64,000 nucleotides of DNA, taken from assembly GCA_023417475.1 (NCBI GenBank), contig JAEZFP010000055.1, positions 62,001-126,000 of the forward strand, in the 5' to 3' direction. This DNA comes from Bacillota bacterium. Lineage in GTDB: Bacteria > Bacillota > UBA4882 > UBA8346. Numbering within the stretch: position 1 is the stretch's first letter; each line of letters starts with the position of its first letter. The notes under the pieces are model-generated. The model did not search any database. It was not told the DNA's origin and saw only the letters and a program-made list of their open reading frames with translations. The position numbers and the translations under genes are program-made. Shown here piece by piece: positions 32,062-40,640 of this stretch.

Positions 32062-33617
32062 TGTTCGGCGGATATGTTTGTTTGATTGGCGCCGGACCGG
32101 GTCATTCCGGCTGGATCACCCGCCAGGGATTGGCCTATTTACGCCGGGCCGATGTGGTGTTTTATGATCACCTGGTAGCCGCGGCGTTATTATTGGAGAC
32201 CAAACCGGATTGCCGCAGGATCGCTATGGGCAAGCAAGGCGGCGGACCGGCGGTTGCGCAAGCTACGATCCACCAAGCCTTAATCAACGAGGCTCGAAGC
32301 GGCAATTTCGTCGTCCGGTTGCAAGGCGGCGATCCGTTTCTGTTCGGACGGGGCGGCGAAGAGGCCAAAGCCTTAGTGGCGGCGGGAGTCCCTTATTTGG
32401 TCGTTCCGGGAATCTCCGCCAGCTTAAGCGTTCCCGCCAGCGCCGGGATCCCGGTAACCCAGCGGCATGTCGCTGCCGGAGTCGTGATTCGTACCGGGCA
32501 TCGGGCCGAACCGGCCGCAGTTGAGGAACCGTTGACCCAGGTGGTTTTGATGTCATTGACCCGTTTGCCGGAGATTACCGCCGACCTGTTGCGGCAGGGC
32601 GTCCCGGCGCCGACGCCGGCCGCGGTGATTTCGAAAGGGTCGACCCCGTTTCAAACTGAGCTTGTCGGGACCGTAGCGACAATCGCCGCTGTGGTTGCCG
32701 CGGCGTCGCCGCCCGCGCCGGCTTTATTGGTGGTCGGAGCGGCGGTCGGTTTGGCGCAGGAATTACAATGGCGCTCCAACCTGCCGCTGGCGGGCCGCCG
32801 CATCCTGTGGACCCGTCCGGTGTCGGAAAACGAAACGCCGCTGCTGGAGGAGTTGGAGTTACTGGGGGCGGAGCTTGTGCGGCTGCCGCTTTTTTGGGTG
32901 CGACCGGTCAGCGATGCGCTCGCGCCGGCGAGGTTGGCGAAGCTTGCCGCTTGTGACTGGATTGTTTTTACCAGTCAAAACGCGGTGCGGATATTTTTTC
33001 AGGGGTTGCTGGCGGCGGGTTACGATTGGCGTTATTTGCATGCTTGTCGTATCGCGGTGGTCGGAGCGAAGACCGGCGCCGCCTTGCGTGAAAGGGGCCG
33101 CAACCCGGACTTGATCGGGTCGGAGGGCCACAGCAAAGGCTTGTTACAGCAGTTGCTGGAGAACCTGCAACCCCGGGAACAGGTCGCGTTGTGCCAGGCG
33201 GAACAGGCCCTGCCGTATCTGGCCGACGGACTAACCGCGGCCGGCGTTGCATTCACCCGCTTGTCATTATACGATCTCGAAACGCCGGATTATCCGGCTG
33301 AATTGGTTGGCAAGGTGTTTCAAGAACGTTATGGTTTGGTGGTCTTGACAGCGCCGGTGGCGGTGCGGAATTATTTTCGTTTGTTGCAGTCTCACGCGAT
33401 CCAGATTGCGGCGAATCCGCTTTTCGCTTGTTTGGGAGCGGAGACCGTTGCCGAGTTGCAGCGGGTCGGACACCCGGCCTGGTTGGTTCCGGATCGGCCG
33501 ACCGTCGCGGCGTTAGTGCGATCAATATTACAACAATGGGGAGTTGACACCGATGTATCCGATCACCCGTTTGCGCCGGTTGCGGCAGACGCCGCAACTT
33601 CGGGAATTACTGGTTGA
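32061..33617 (+). CDS. cobA-hemD: fused uroporphyrinogen-III C-methyltransferase / uroporphyrinogen-III synthase
   Basis: 518 residues. Residues 1-240 are a SUMT (CobA/SirA) domain with LIGAGPGHSGWITRQGLAYLRRADVVFYD, LQGGDPFLFGRGGEEA and VVPGISASL. Residues about 255-500 are a HemD domain, starting AGRRILWTRPVSENETPLLEELELLGAELVRLP with ASDWIVFTSQNAVRIFF-like sequence later. The pair closes hydroxymethylbilane to uroporphyrinogen III and methylates it to precorrin-2. Such fusions are common in Bacillota. Its last 65 bases overlap hemB in another frame, so the extreme C-terminus is also hemB coding DNA. Confidence 0.94.
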   Translation: MFGGYVCLIGAGPGHSGWITRQGLAYLRRADVVFYDHLVAAALLLETKPDCRRIAMGKQGGGPAVAQATIHQALINEARSGNFVVRLQGGDPFLFGRGGEEAKALVAAGVPYLVVPGISASLSVPASAGIPVTQRHVAAGVVIRTGHRAEPAAVEEPLTQVVLMSLTRLPEITADLLRQGVPAPTPAAVISKGSTPFQTELVGTVATIAAVVAAASPPAPALLVVGAAVGLAQELQWRSNLPLAGRRILWTRPVSENETPLLEELELLGAELVRLPLFWVRPVSDALAPARLAKLAACDWIVFTSQNAVRIFFQGLLAAGYDWRYLHACRIAVVGAKTGAALRERGRNPDLIGSEGHSKGLLQQLLENLQPREQVALCQAEQALPYLADGLTAAGVAFTRLSLYDLETPDYPAELVGKVFQERYGLVVLTAPVAVRNYFRLLQSHAIQIAANPLFACLGAETVAELQRVGHPAWLVPDRPTVAALVRSILQQWGVDTDVSDHPFAPVAADAATSGITG

Positions 33618-34533
33618 AAACCGCTGGAATTTTAAAGATTTGCTGGTCCCGTTTTTCATCGTTGAAGGGACCGGAGTGCAAGAGGCGATTGCCGCGATGC
33701 CGGGAATTTTCCGGTTTTCGCCCGACTTGCTCCTCAAGGAACTGGCCAAACCGCTGTACCGTAAAGTGGGTGGGATTTTACTATTCGGCATCCCGTCAAC
33801 CAAAAACAATCAGGCGGCTTGGAGCGAGCAGGGAGTTGTGCAACAGGCCAGCCGCAAAATCAAAGCGGAGTATCCGGAGCTGGTTTTGGTCACCGACCTT
33901 TGTCTTTGTTCCTATACCGAACACGGTCACTGCGGCGTTTTAGACGCCCAAGGGCGAGTTGACAATGACCATACCTTGGAACTATTACAACAGGTGGCGC
34001 TGGCGCAAGCGGCGGCCGGAGCCGATATCATTGCGCCCTCCGATATGATGGACGGCCGGGTCGCGGCCATCCGTACCGTTTTGGATGAGCAGGGTTTTAA
34101 CGATCGGTTAATCATGGCTTATGCGGCGAAGTTTGCCTCGGCTTTTTATGGGCCGTTCCGGGAAGCGGCCGATTCGGCGCCGCAGTTTGGCGACCGCAGA
34201 AGTTACCAGGCGCCGCCGGCCAACCGCCGGGAAGCCCTACGGGAGCTGGCGGAGGATTTGCGGGAAGGCGCCGATATTCTCATGGTGAAACCGGGTTTGC
34301 CGTATTTGGATATTCTCCGGGATGCCCGGGAACGTTTTGAGACACCGCTGGCAGTTTACAATGTCAGTGGCGAATATGCCATGGTCAAAGCGGCCGCCGC
34401 CAACGGCTGGATCAACGAACCGCTGATTGTCAACGAGCTGATCACCGGATTTAAACGGGCGGGAGCGGATTTGATCATCACCTATCATGCCCAGGATTTG
34501 GATCACTGGATGGCAACCGGGATCTTGTCATAA
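33553..34533 (+). CDS. hemB: delta-aminolevulinic acid dehydratase (porphobilinogen synthase)
   Basis: 326 residues. It starts MYPITRLRRLRQTPQLRELL, as HemB proteins do, from ATG 33553 with GGGGAG nine bases upstream. The zinc cysteines lie in DLCLCSYTEHGHCG; active-site lysines are in YAAKFASAFYGPFR and MVKPGLPYLD. It condenses two aminolevulinates to porphobilinogen. Last of the siroheme enzymes here; hemA and hemL are not in the window. Confidence 0.96.
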   Translation: MYPITRLRRLRQTPQLRELLVENRWNFKDLLVPFFIVEGTGVQEAIAAMPGIFRFSPDLLLKELAKPLYRKVGGILLFGIPSTKNNQAAWSEQGVVQQASRKIKAEYPELVLVTDLCLCSYTEHGHCGVLDAQGRVDNDHTLELLQQVALAQAAAGADIIAPSDMMDGRVAAIRTVLDEQGFNDRLIMAYAAKFASAFYGPFREAADSAPQFGDRRSYQAPPANRREALRELAEDLREGADILMVKPGLPYLDILRDARERFETPLAVYNVSGEYAMVKAAAANGWINEPLIVNELITGFKRAGADLIITYHAQDLDHWMATGILS

Positions 34534-34656
34534 AACGTTGCGGTGGAACGGCATTACGATATATAGTAAAATGATAGGAATACATGTATTTGCCGAATGG
34601 TGTCTGCATAGGATATGGGGAATTGCGACGATTTTTAAGTGGATGAGGTGATCGGA

Positions 34657-34848
34657 ATGGCCATCGTTAATAAAGCCAGGTGCTTTGTTCAAACGGAAGC
34701 GGAGGTGATTGCGGGGATATTACAAGGCTTATGGAATGGATCGGTCACAATCATTAAACAAGACAATCAGGTTATCCAAATTAATGTTTACGAAGTGTAT
34801 GAGCTTGAAGAACGATGTTGTCCCAAACCTCGGCTAAACTCGATCTGA
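34657..34848 (+). CDS. DUF2292/YezD-like small protein, copy 2 (divergent)
   Basis: 63 residues. The middle, LWNGSVTIIKQDNQVIQINVYEVYEL, follows the YezD core pattern (GSVTxxxQxxxVxQI) but has lost the IEKxEKLRL ending and gained a Cys-Cys-containing tail (EERCCPKP). ATG 34657 follows GAGGTGA. It sits 27 bases before the third copy. Confidence 0.75.
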   Translation: MAIVNKARCFVQTEAEVIAGILQGLWNGSVTIIKQDNQVIQINVYEVYELEERCCPKPRLNSI

Positions 34849-34875
34849 AATAAAACGCGAAGAGGAGCTGAAGTT

Positions 34876-35037
34876 ATGGAACGAACTGATTCAACCGCCG
34901 AAAGTCCAATCTCCGAACCGGAATTGGCAAAATTGCTCCAGGTATTGAGCAAAATCGCCTATGGTTCCGTGACATTGATTATCCAAAACGGGAAAGTCGT
35001 GCAGATTGAGAAGAACGAAAAATTACGGTTGCGTTAG
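34876..35037 (+). CDS. DUF2292/YezD-like small protein, copy 3
   Basis: 53 residues. Core LSKIAYGSVTLIIQNGKVVQIEKNEKLRLR is very close to copy 1 at 24494. ATG has AGAGGAG nine bases upstream. It ends the siroheme gene cluster and faces the AraC gene on the other strand 19 bases away. Confidence 0.85.
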   Translation: MERTDSTAESPISEPELAKLLQVLSKIAYGSVTLIIQNGKVVQIEKNEKLRLR

Positions 35038-35056
35038 CCCGCCGTACGGAACGTCG

Positions 35057-35917
35057 TCAGGGGAGAACTCCATTGGCGAACGCGGTCGGGGGCAGCTTTT
35101 TATACTGTTTAAAGAGGCGGCTAAAATAATTGCTGTCGTTAAAGCCGACCGCCGCAGCCACTTCGCTGACGGATAAATGTCCCTGCTGCAGCAGGGGTAT
35201 TGCCGCGTTGATGCGTAGGAAATTGACATAGGCGATGGGTGACATTCCAGTCATGCTCTTAAATAAACGGCAAAAATGATGGGGGCTGATATTCGCCATA
35301 TCGGCCAGTTGGTTTAGGGTAATCTTATGGTCATAATACGCTTCGACGTAGTGGATAACCGGCCGCAATTGATTGTGGGGCCGGTTTTTGATTTCAGCGG
35401 CGATCGGAACGGCATAACTTTGAAAAAGCAGCGCGAGCATGCGGTACAAGCCGGCTTTGACCATGAGTTCGTACCCGGGCCGTTTTTGTTGATATTCACG
35501 GATTAACTCCAGCAGTTGGTTGACGAGTCCGGGATCGCCCGTGATTTTATTCGGAAAGCGCAGGCGGTTCTCCATTAACGGCGCGAGGTATTTGGTTTGG
35601 CAGACATCCTCCTTGGCGTTGCGCAAGTAGGAAAGATCAACCAGGAGAAAGGGTTCGATCAGATGGTTGCAACAATTTTCCTGGTAATGAAAGTCGTTGC
35701 AATTGGTAATGACCAGATCGCCGGGGCCGACGGGAATCGCTTGCGCGTTGCAATGGATCAGGGCGGCGCCTTGTTGAATATAAAAGATCATGAACTCTTC
35801 GTGCCAATGTTTTTTTAAAATGGGTCCCGGCTCATAATATTCTTTAACCCCTATCGCCACCGGGAAATCATTGGGAAGGTTCTGATGAATCAGTTGGCCG
35901 TTGCCGGTAATGATCAT
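35057..35917 (-). CDS. AraC-family regulator with N-terminal cupin domain
   Basis: 286 residues. Residues 1-100 form a cupin-like sensor (HWHEEFMIFYIQQGAALIHCNAQAIPVGPGDLVITN). Residues about 185-285 carry two helix-turn-helix motifs (ITLNQLADMANISPHHFCRLFKSMTG and LSVSEVAAAVGFNDSNYFSRLFKQYKKLPP). GGAG precedes the ATG on the minus strand. Divergent from the MFS gene at 36123, which is its probable target. Confidence 0.92.
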   Translation of the reverse strand: MIITGNGQLIHQNLPNDFPVAIGVKEYYEPGPILKKHWHEEFMIFYIQQGAALIHCNAQAIPVGPGDLVITNCNDFHYQENCCNHLIEPFLLVDLSYLRNAKEDVCQTKYLAPLMENRLRFPNKITGDPGLVNQLLELIREYQQKRPGYELMVKAGLYRMLALLFQSYAVPIAAEIKNRPHNQLRPVIHYVEAYYDHKITLNQLADMANISPHHFCRLFKSMTGMSPIAYVNFLRINAAIPLLQQGHLSVSEVAAAVGFNDSNYFSRLFKQYKKLPPTAFANGVLP

Positions 35918-36122
35918 CCGCCGACTCCTTTTGGTTTAATCTGCGCAAAATTATGCTACAAATACCGAATATCATTCATGAAATATTGTTATTTCTCAAC
36001 TATAATTAAGAATAGCAGTTTGATTGCCATCAATATTATCCTACCTGTTCCGGTTTGTCAAACAACCGATTTGGTTGGGGGCGCATTGATGGGATCGTTA
36101 ATAATGATGTGGAGTGAGTTAA

Positions 36123-37313
36123 TTGTTGCGTTCAGTCAAAAATGTCCCCTATCCGATCTGGTTAATCGCGTGCGCCCATGCTGTGGCCGATATTTCCTCG
36201 GGCGCTTTGTTTGTCGCGTTACCGTTTTTTAAAGCGAAATTCGGCCTTAGCTATGCCGGAGTGACTGCGATTGTGTTATTGCAGAATTTCACCGCGTCGG
36301 TCACCCAACCGGTTTTTGGGTTTTTAAGTGACCGGAAGGCTCACCCTTGGTGGATGCCGTTGGGCTGTTTCCTGGTTGGGGTGATGCTGCTGGCCGCGTT
36401 GCTGGCGCCAACCTATCCGTTGGCGTTGCTCTGTATCAGCGCGAGTGGCTTCGGGAGTGCGATTTTTCATCCCGAAGGCGCCAAGATCGTAAATTGGTTG
36501 AGTGGCAAAGCCAAGGGCAAGGGCGCCAGCTTGTTTTCAGTCGGCGGCAACGCCGGATTTGCGCTCGGTTCGTTGTTTTTGGGCATGTTGTTGGTCGGTA
36601 ACCGGGCGTTGCTGTGCTTGTTTGCCATACCGAATCTGGTGATCGGGTTTTTGCTGCTGGCGAGGGTGAAGCGCTTCCGGGAGATTCCGCAGCCGACCAT
36701 GGAACCTCACGTGAAATCGGGAAAAATCTTTGGCATGAACCTTCCCTTGCTGGCATTGCTGGGGATGGTTTTAACCAGAGCAACCATTAACTCCGGCATC
36801 AACACGTTTGTTCCTTTGTATTACACGGCGTTTATGCATGGCAGTCCCGCCAATGCCGCGTATTTGCTGACGGTTTTTTTGGCCGCCAGCGCCGCCGGGA
36901 CGTTGCTGGGCGGTCCGCTAAGCGATCGCTACGGCAGTAAAAAGGTGATGCTGTACTCGATTTTACCGGTAGCCCCGCTGCTGTATCTCTTCAAAGCATT
37001 GAACGGAGCCGGCGCGTTTGTAATTTTGGCGGTTGCCAGCGTTTTATTGGCAGCCACCTTCACCAGTAGTTTGGTGATGGCGCAAAAAATGATGCCGGCC
37101 AATGTGGGCATGGCGTCCGGTCTGACCTTGGGATTCAGTATCGGGTTGGGGGCGTTGGGCGTTTTGGTACTCGGGCATATTGCCGATGGGTCGGGATTGC
37201 CGTGGGTGTTGGACCTCTTGGCGTTTCTGCCGATTGTCAGTTTTCTGCTCACATTGCTGGTTAGGGAACCGGAAGCGACAGTGGACCATCCGCTGGGGCT
37301 TGGAATCAAATAA
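36123..37313 (+). CDS. MFS transporter, fosmidomycin-resistance (Fsr)-like
   Basis: 396 residues with about 12 membrane helices. HAVADISSGALFVALPFFKAKFGLSYAGVTAIVLLQNFTASVTQPVFGFLSDRK and the later GFGSAIFHPEGAKIVNWLSGKAKGK pattern are like Fsr and related MFS exporters. TTG start with GGAGTGAG upstream; the adjoining TTG at 36126 is an alternative. Likely controlled by the divergent AraC regulator. Substrate unknown. Confidence 0.85.
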   Translation: MLRSVKNVPYPIWLIACAHAVADISSGALFVALPFFKAKFGLSYAGVTAIVLLQNFTASVTQPVFGFLSDRKAHPWWMPLGCFLVGVMLLAALLAPTYPLALLCISASGFGSAIFHPEGAKIVNWLSGKAKGKGASLFSVGGNAGFALGSLFLGMLLVGNRALLCLFAIPNLVIGFLLLARVKRFREIPQPTMEPHVKSGKIFGMNLPLLALLGMVLTRATINSGINTFVPLYYTAFMHGSPANAAYLLTVFLAASAAGTLLGGPLSDRYGSKKVMLYSILPVAPLLYLFKALNGAGAFVILAVASVLLAATFTSSLVMAQKMMPANVGMASGLTLGFSIGLGALGVLVLGHIADGSGLPWVLDLLAFLPIVSFLLTLLVREPEATVDHPLGLGIK

Positions 37314-37341
37314 GATAATTTGAACCAGGAACATTGAAAAC

Positions 37342-37377
37342 AAGCGACCGTCCGGGTATGTTTCCCGACGGTCGCTT
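37342..37377. terminator. bidirectional terminator between the MFS and glycosyltransferase genes
   Basis: AAGCGACCGTC (37342-37352) pairs with GACGGTCGCTT, extended by CGGG/CCCG past one bulged C, with TTTAATTTTTG after it. It lies between convergent genes. Confidence 0.8.
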
Positions 37378-37448
37378 TAATTTTTGAAATATGTTTTGGC
37401 CGCTAACAGCCCTTGAAATTTTAATGAAAGCTATTGAAAAGCGCTGTT

Positions 37449-38600
37449 TCAACTGAAAAAAGGGATTACGTCGCTCATCCAATCGATCATTTGCGCTAGA
37501 ATTTCTTGGGAAAAGACGGTGGAAATCATCAGCACCAGGACAGTCAGGGTTTTGGTCAGGCTCCGGTAGCGATTCAGCATCACCGGAAATTGCTTTTCCA
37601 TAATGGCTTGTTTGGCGACGATGTTGCGGTTTTGCGCAGCCGCTTCAGTGCGGAGCTGCTTATCCTCAATCGCCCGCCGCAGGACATCGGGGAGACTTTG
37701 GAAATCGTCGACGTCAATCATTAACCCATTGACGCCGTGGGTGACCAACCCGCGAAAAGTCGGCAGATTGGACAACACCGGCAGACATCCGGCGGCCATT
37801 CCGGTTAAAACGCTCACCGGCAAAGCGTCACTGGAGGGAATGCTGACGATGACCTGACTTTTGGCCAGGCATTCGCCAACCTGTTCGGGGGTGACCATGC
37901 CCCAAAAGCGGACCCGTTCTTCCAAATGTCGTTCCCGCACATATTCCTGGAGCGCCGGCGTCAAACTGCCTTCGCCTAAGATCCACAGTTTGATCTGAGG
38001 ATAATCGGCGGCAAGCGCCGCAAACGACTCGATAATCTCCCGTTGGTGGTAAAGCGGTTCATGAAGCCGGGGCGAGCAGATGATAAAGCTGGATTCGTCC
38101 TTGTTCCAATGGGACAGGCGGTCATACAGCGCCTGATCGATCCCGATCGGAACGGTCAAAACTTTATCTTTGGGAGCTCCGAGATAGATCAAATTCTCAC
38201 ACAAATACCAATTTACGCCGGTCACCAAAGCCGCCTTTTTGATCTCCCAACGGATCAGCGCCCGTAAGCAGCGGGAACGTTTGGCGTTGACCAAAATGTC
38301 GGAACCCCAGGCGGAAATGATCACCGGCGCGCAGTTGGCAAAAAGCGCGTATAGTCCGTGGGCTCCAAATTGGTGGGCGTGGATCAGATCGGGTTTGAGC
38401 GCCCGGATCAGCCGGCGCACCGCAACGGCGTAGCGGGGGAAACCCACCAACGACAATGGATGTTGGATGACCGTTACGCCGGGAATCTCGGCGTAACGAT
38501 GAGAAATGATGAAAAGCTCATAATGTAACTCACGGCATTGTTCAATCCACTTTTTCGTATGGGGACTGGCCGCGTCGGCAATAAAACAAATTCGCTTCAT
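37449..38600 (-). CDS. GT4-family glycosyltransferase
   Basis: 383 residues in a GT-B fold. The N-terminal half reads KRICFIADAASPHTKKWIEQC with HAHQFGAHGLYALFA; the C-terminal half holds VTPEQVGECLAKSQVIVSIPSSDALPVSVLTGMAAGCLPVLSNLP, the nucleotide-sugar site of GT4 enzymes. The ATG at 38600 follows GAGGG on the minus strand; a longer frame to 38666 has no site. The C-terminus has a hydrophobic stretch (TLTVLVLMISTVFS) that may touch the membrane. No sugar substrate is implied by the neighbours. Confidence 0.88.
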   Translation of the reverse strand: MKRICFIADAASPHTKKWIEQCRELHYELFIISHRYAEIPGVTVIQHPLSLVGFPRYAVAVRRLIRALKPDLIHAHQFGAHGLYALFANCAPVIISAWGSDILVNAKRSRCLRALIRWEIKKAALVTGVNWYLCENLIYLGAPKDKVLTVPIGIDQALYDRLSHWNKDESSFIICSPRLHEPLYHQREIIESFAALAADYPQIKLWILGEGSLTPALQEYVRERHLEERVRFWGMVTPEQVGECLAKSQVIVSIPSSDALPVSVLTGMAAGCLPVLSNLPTFRGLVTHGVNGLMIDVDDFQSLPDVLRRAIEDKQLRTEAAAQNRNIVAKQAIMEKQFPVMLNRYRSLTKTLTVLVLMISTVFSQEILAQMIDWMSDVIPFFS

Positions 38601-38977
38601 GTTGACCCTCAAGGGCAATGGCGCAACCAAATCGTATCCCGTTGTGGCTGGAACATATCGAAGCAAGGTACCTGTTTGCCATTGCGTTCTTTATCAAATA
38701 TTCGCGGATTCAACGGCGATCCTCGTTAATTCTGATGACGTATTCCCAAAAAGATATGTTCAACTTGATTGGGTTAATTTCATGTTAACTGTAAAGCGAA
38801 CGGTCGTACCCGTACGCCCAACAGAAATAAACCGCGCAGTTAGGAAAATTATTTTTAACATTGCTTTCGTTGACAACGGAGGCATATAATACTAAAATAA
38901 AATTCGTACGCTAATTGTTCGGATGCGATTAATTTGTGTGCGATATTTTGTAAAACAACAACTTTTAGGAGTTCAAA
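38601..38977. promoter_or_regulatory. divergent intergenic region with promoter for the efflux operon
   Basis: A perfect -10 TATAAT at 38885-38890 pairs best with TTGCTT at 38861-38866 (spacer 18). A TTGACA at 38870 is only 9 bases from it and cannot be the -35 of that box. The ribosome site TTAGGAG precedes the ATG at 38978. The remaining about 230 bases next to the glycosyltransferase show no gene. Confidence 0.5.
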
Positions 38978-39952
38978 ATGAAACGAATCATTCCCCTTGT
39001 TTTAGTGACGTTGTTAGTGGTCGGCGGCTGTGGGGATAAGAACAAACCAACCGCTACAAAAGCAGTCGATCCGTCCGGCCAATCCGCGAAAGAGGTTTAT
39101 ATCATGGCGGGGAAGATCGACGCCAAAACCCAGGCGACCATTTCCGCCAAAATCACCGCGAGAGTCGCGCAGCTCAATGTTGACGTCGGTTCGCAGGTAA
39201 GACAGGGCGATCCGCTCATCGTGCTGGATGCCAACGATATCCGGAGCCAGGTGCGGCAGGCTGAAGCCGCGGTGGCGACGGCCGAGGCCAACTTAAACAA
39301 TACATTGGCAGGCTCCCGACCCAATCAGATCTCCCAAGCGCAGGCGACTGTCGAAAGCGCCAGAGTAAGTCAGGACAATTCGCAGAAGAATTTTGAACGG
39401 ATGAAGGGACTGTATCTGCAAGGGGCGATCTCGCTGCAGCAGTACGAGACAGCGCAGACCCAGTTGGCGGCGGCCGACGCCCAATCAAAGTCGGCCCAGG
39501 ATCAATTGGATATGTTGAAACAGGGCGCGACCAAAGAAACAATCACAATCTTACAGAAACAAGTGCAACAGGCGCAAGCGACGTTGGACGTCACGCGAAC
39601 CCAACTTAGCTTTGGAACGATTGCGGCGCCGATCTCCGGGACCATTACCGCCAAAAATATCAATGTCGGGGAGTTGGCCACACCCGGGGTCACCTTGGTT
39701 TCGATTGTAAACGACCAAAGCTTATGTGTGAACGCCTATCTGCCCGCCGGCCTGATCGGTCAGGTGAAGGAAGGACAACGGGTGATCGTCAAAGTATCGG
39801 AAATACCGGGGAAGAAGTTTGCCGGTACGGTTACCATGGTTAACTCCGTGATCAGTTCCGCCAGTAAAAATGTGTTGGTAAAAGTGGCGCTTTCAACCCC
39901 GGATCCAACCTTGAAACCGGGCATGTTCGCAACAATCGCTTTGAAAAAGTAA
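38978..39952 (+). CDS. HlyD-family efflux adaptor, lipoprotein
   Basis: 324 residues. The N-terminus is a lipoprotein signal with lipobox VVGGC (cysteine about 18). A biotinyl-lipoyl half (ARVAQLNVDVGSQVRQGDPLIVLD), a long coiled-coil hairpin (AEAAVATAEANLNNTLAGSR to about residue 205) and the second lipoyl half (GTIAAPISGTITAKNINVGELATPG) follow, as in AcrA/EmrA-type adaptors. Anchored outside the cytoplasmic membrane, it should bridge a pump to an outer channel. First gene of a four-gene efflux operon. Confidence 0.9.
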   Translation: MKRIIPLVLVTLLVVGGCGDKNKPTATKAVDPSGQSAKEVYIMAGKIDAKTQATISAKITARVAQLNVDVGSQVRQGDPLIVLDANDIRSQVRQAEAAVATAEANLNNTLAGSRPNQISQAQATVESARVSQDNSQKNFERMKGLYLQGAISLQQYETAQTQLAAADAQSKSAQDQLDMLKQGATKETITILQKQVQQAQATLDVTRTQLSFGTIAAPISGTITAKNINVGELATPGVTLVSIVNDQSLCVNAYLPAGLIGQVKEGQRVIVKVSEIPGKKFAGTVTMVNSVISSASKNVLVKVALSTPDPTLKPGMFATIALKK

Positions 39953-39971
39953 CGACAGGGGGATAAACACG

Positions 39972-40625
39972 ATGGATGAAAAACGCAAACTTTTAATAAT
40001 CGGTATCTTGGCGGTAATGACCGTGGCCTTAGCGGGCATCGTGGTCTTTTATTGGTATAACAACACCTACTTCATCGCTACCGAGGACGCGACGGTCGCC
40101 GGGGATCTGGCGAAAGTGAGTCCGCAAATCTCAGGGAAGCTCATGGAATTCACCGTTGAAGAAGGCGACCGGGTCTCCCGGGACCAGATCTTGGGACGCC
40201 AGGAAATGCTCAATCTGACTGACCCCAATATTGACCAGTCCGTGATCCGGGCGCCGATTGACGGGATTGTTCTGAAGAAACAAGGTACGGTCGGCGAGTT
40301 TGAATCCGTCGGGCAAACCCTCGCGGTGATTGTCGATCCCCAAAAGTTATACGTCAACGCCAATATTGAAGAGACCCAAATCGGCCGGGTCCGGCCGGGA
40401 CAATTTGTCGAAATCACCATTGATCAATATGAAGGGGCGCAGTTCACCGGAAAGGTGCGCTCAATCGGTCAGGCTTCCAATTCGACCTTTTCGTTGCTGC
40501 CCAGTTCGACCAGTGGCACCTTTACCAAAGTGGTTCAGAAGATTCCGGTCAAAATTCAACTGGATCAAAACGGAGCGAAATTATTACCCGGCACCAATGC
40601 GGTGATCAAGATTCATATCAAGTAA
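39972..40625 (+). CDS. short HlyD/EmrA-like membrane fusion protein lacking the coiled-coil hairpin
   Basis: 217 residues, against roughly 350-390 for EmrA. An N-terminal membrane anchor (LLIIGILAVMTVALAGIVVFYWY) leads into a lipoyl half (VSPQISGKLMEFTVEEGDRVSRDQILG), which passes almost directly into the second half (SVIRAPIDGIVLKKQGTVGEFESVG). The coiled-coil hairpin that normally reaches the outer channel is missing. The ending resembles EmrA beta-barrel sequence. It sits between the full-length adaptor and the EmrB-like pump. Confidence 0.88.
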   Translation: MDEKRKLLIIGILAVMTVALAGIVVFYWYNNTYFIATEDATVAGDLAKVSPQISGKLMEFTVEEGDRVSRDQILGRQEMLNLTDPNIDQSVIRAPIDGIVLKKQGTVGEFESVGQTLAVIVDPQKLYVNANIEETQIGRVRPGQFVEITIDQYEGAQFTGKVRSIGQASNSTFSLLPSSTSGTFTKVVQKIPVKIQLDQNGAKLLPGTNAVIKIHIK

Positions 40626-40640
40626 CGGGGTGATTGGCAG

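Noticed and set aside
38870..38890. TTGACA with TATAAT as a promoter pair
   Set aside because: The spacer is only 9 bases; the -10 box was instead paired with TTGCTT at 38861.
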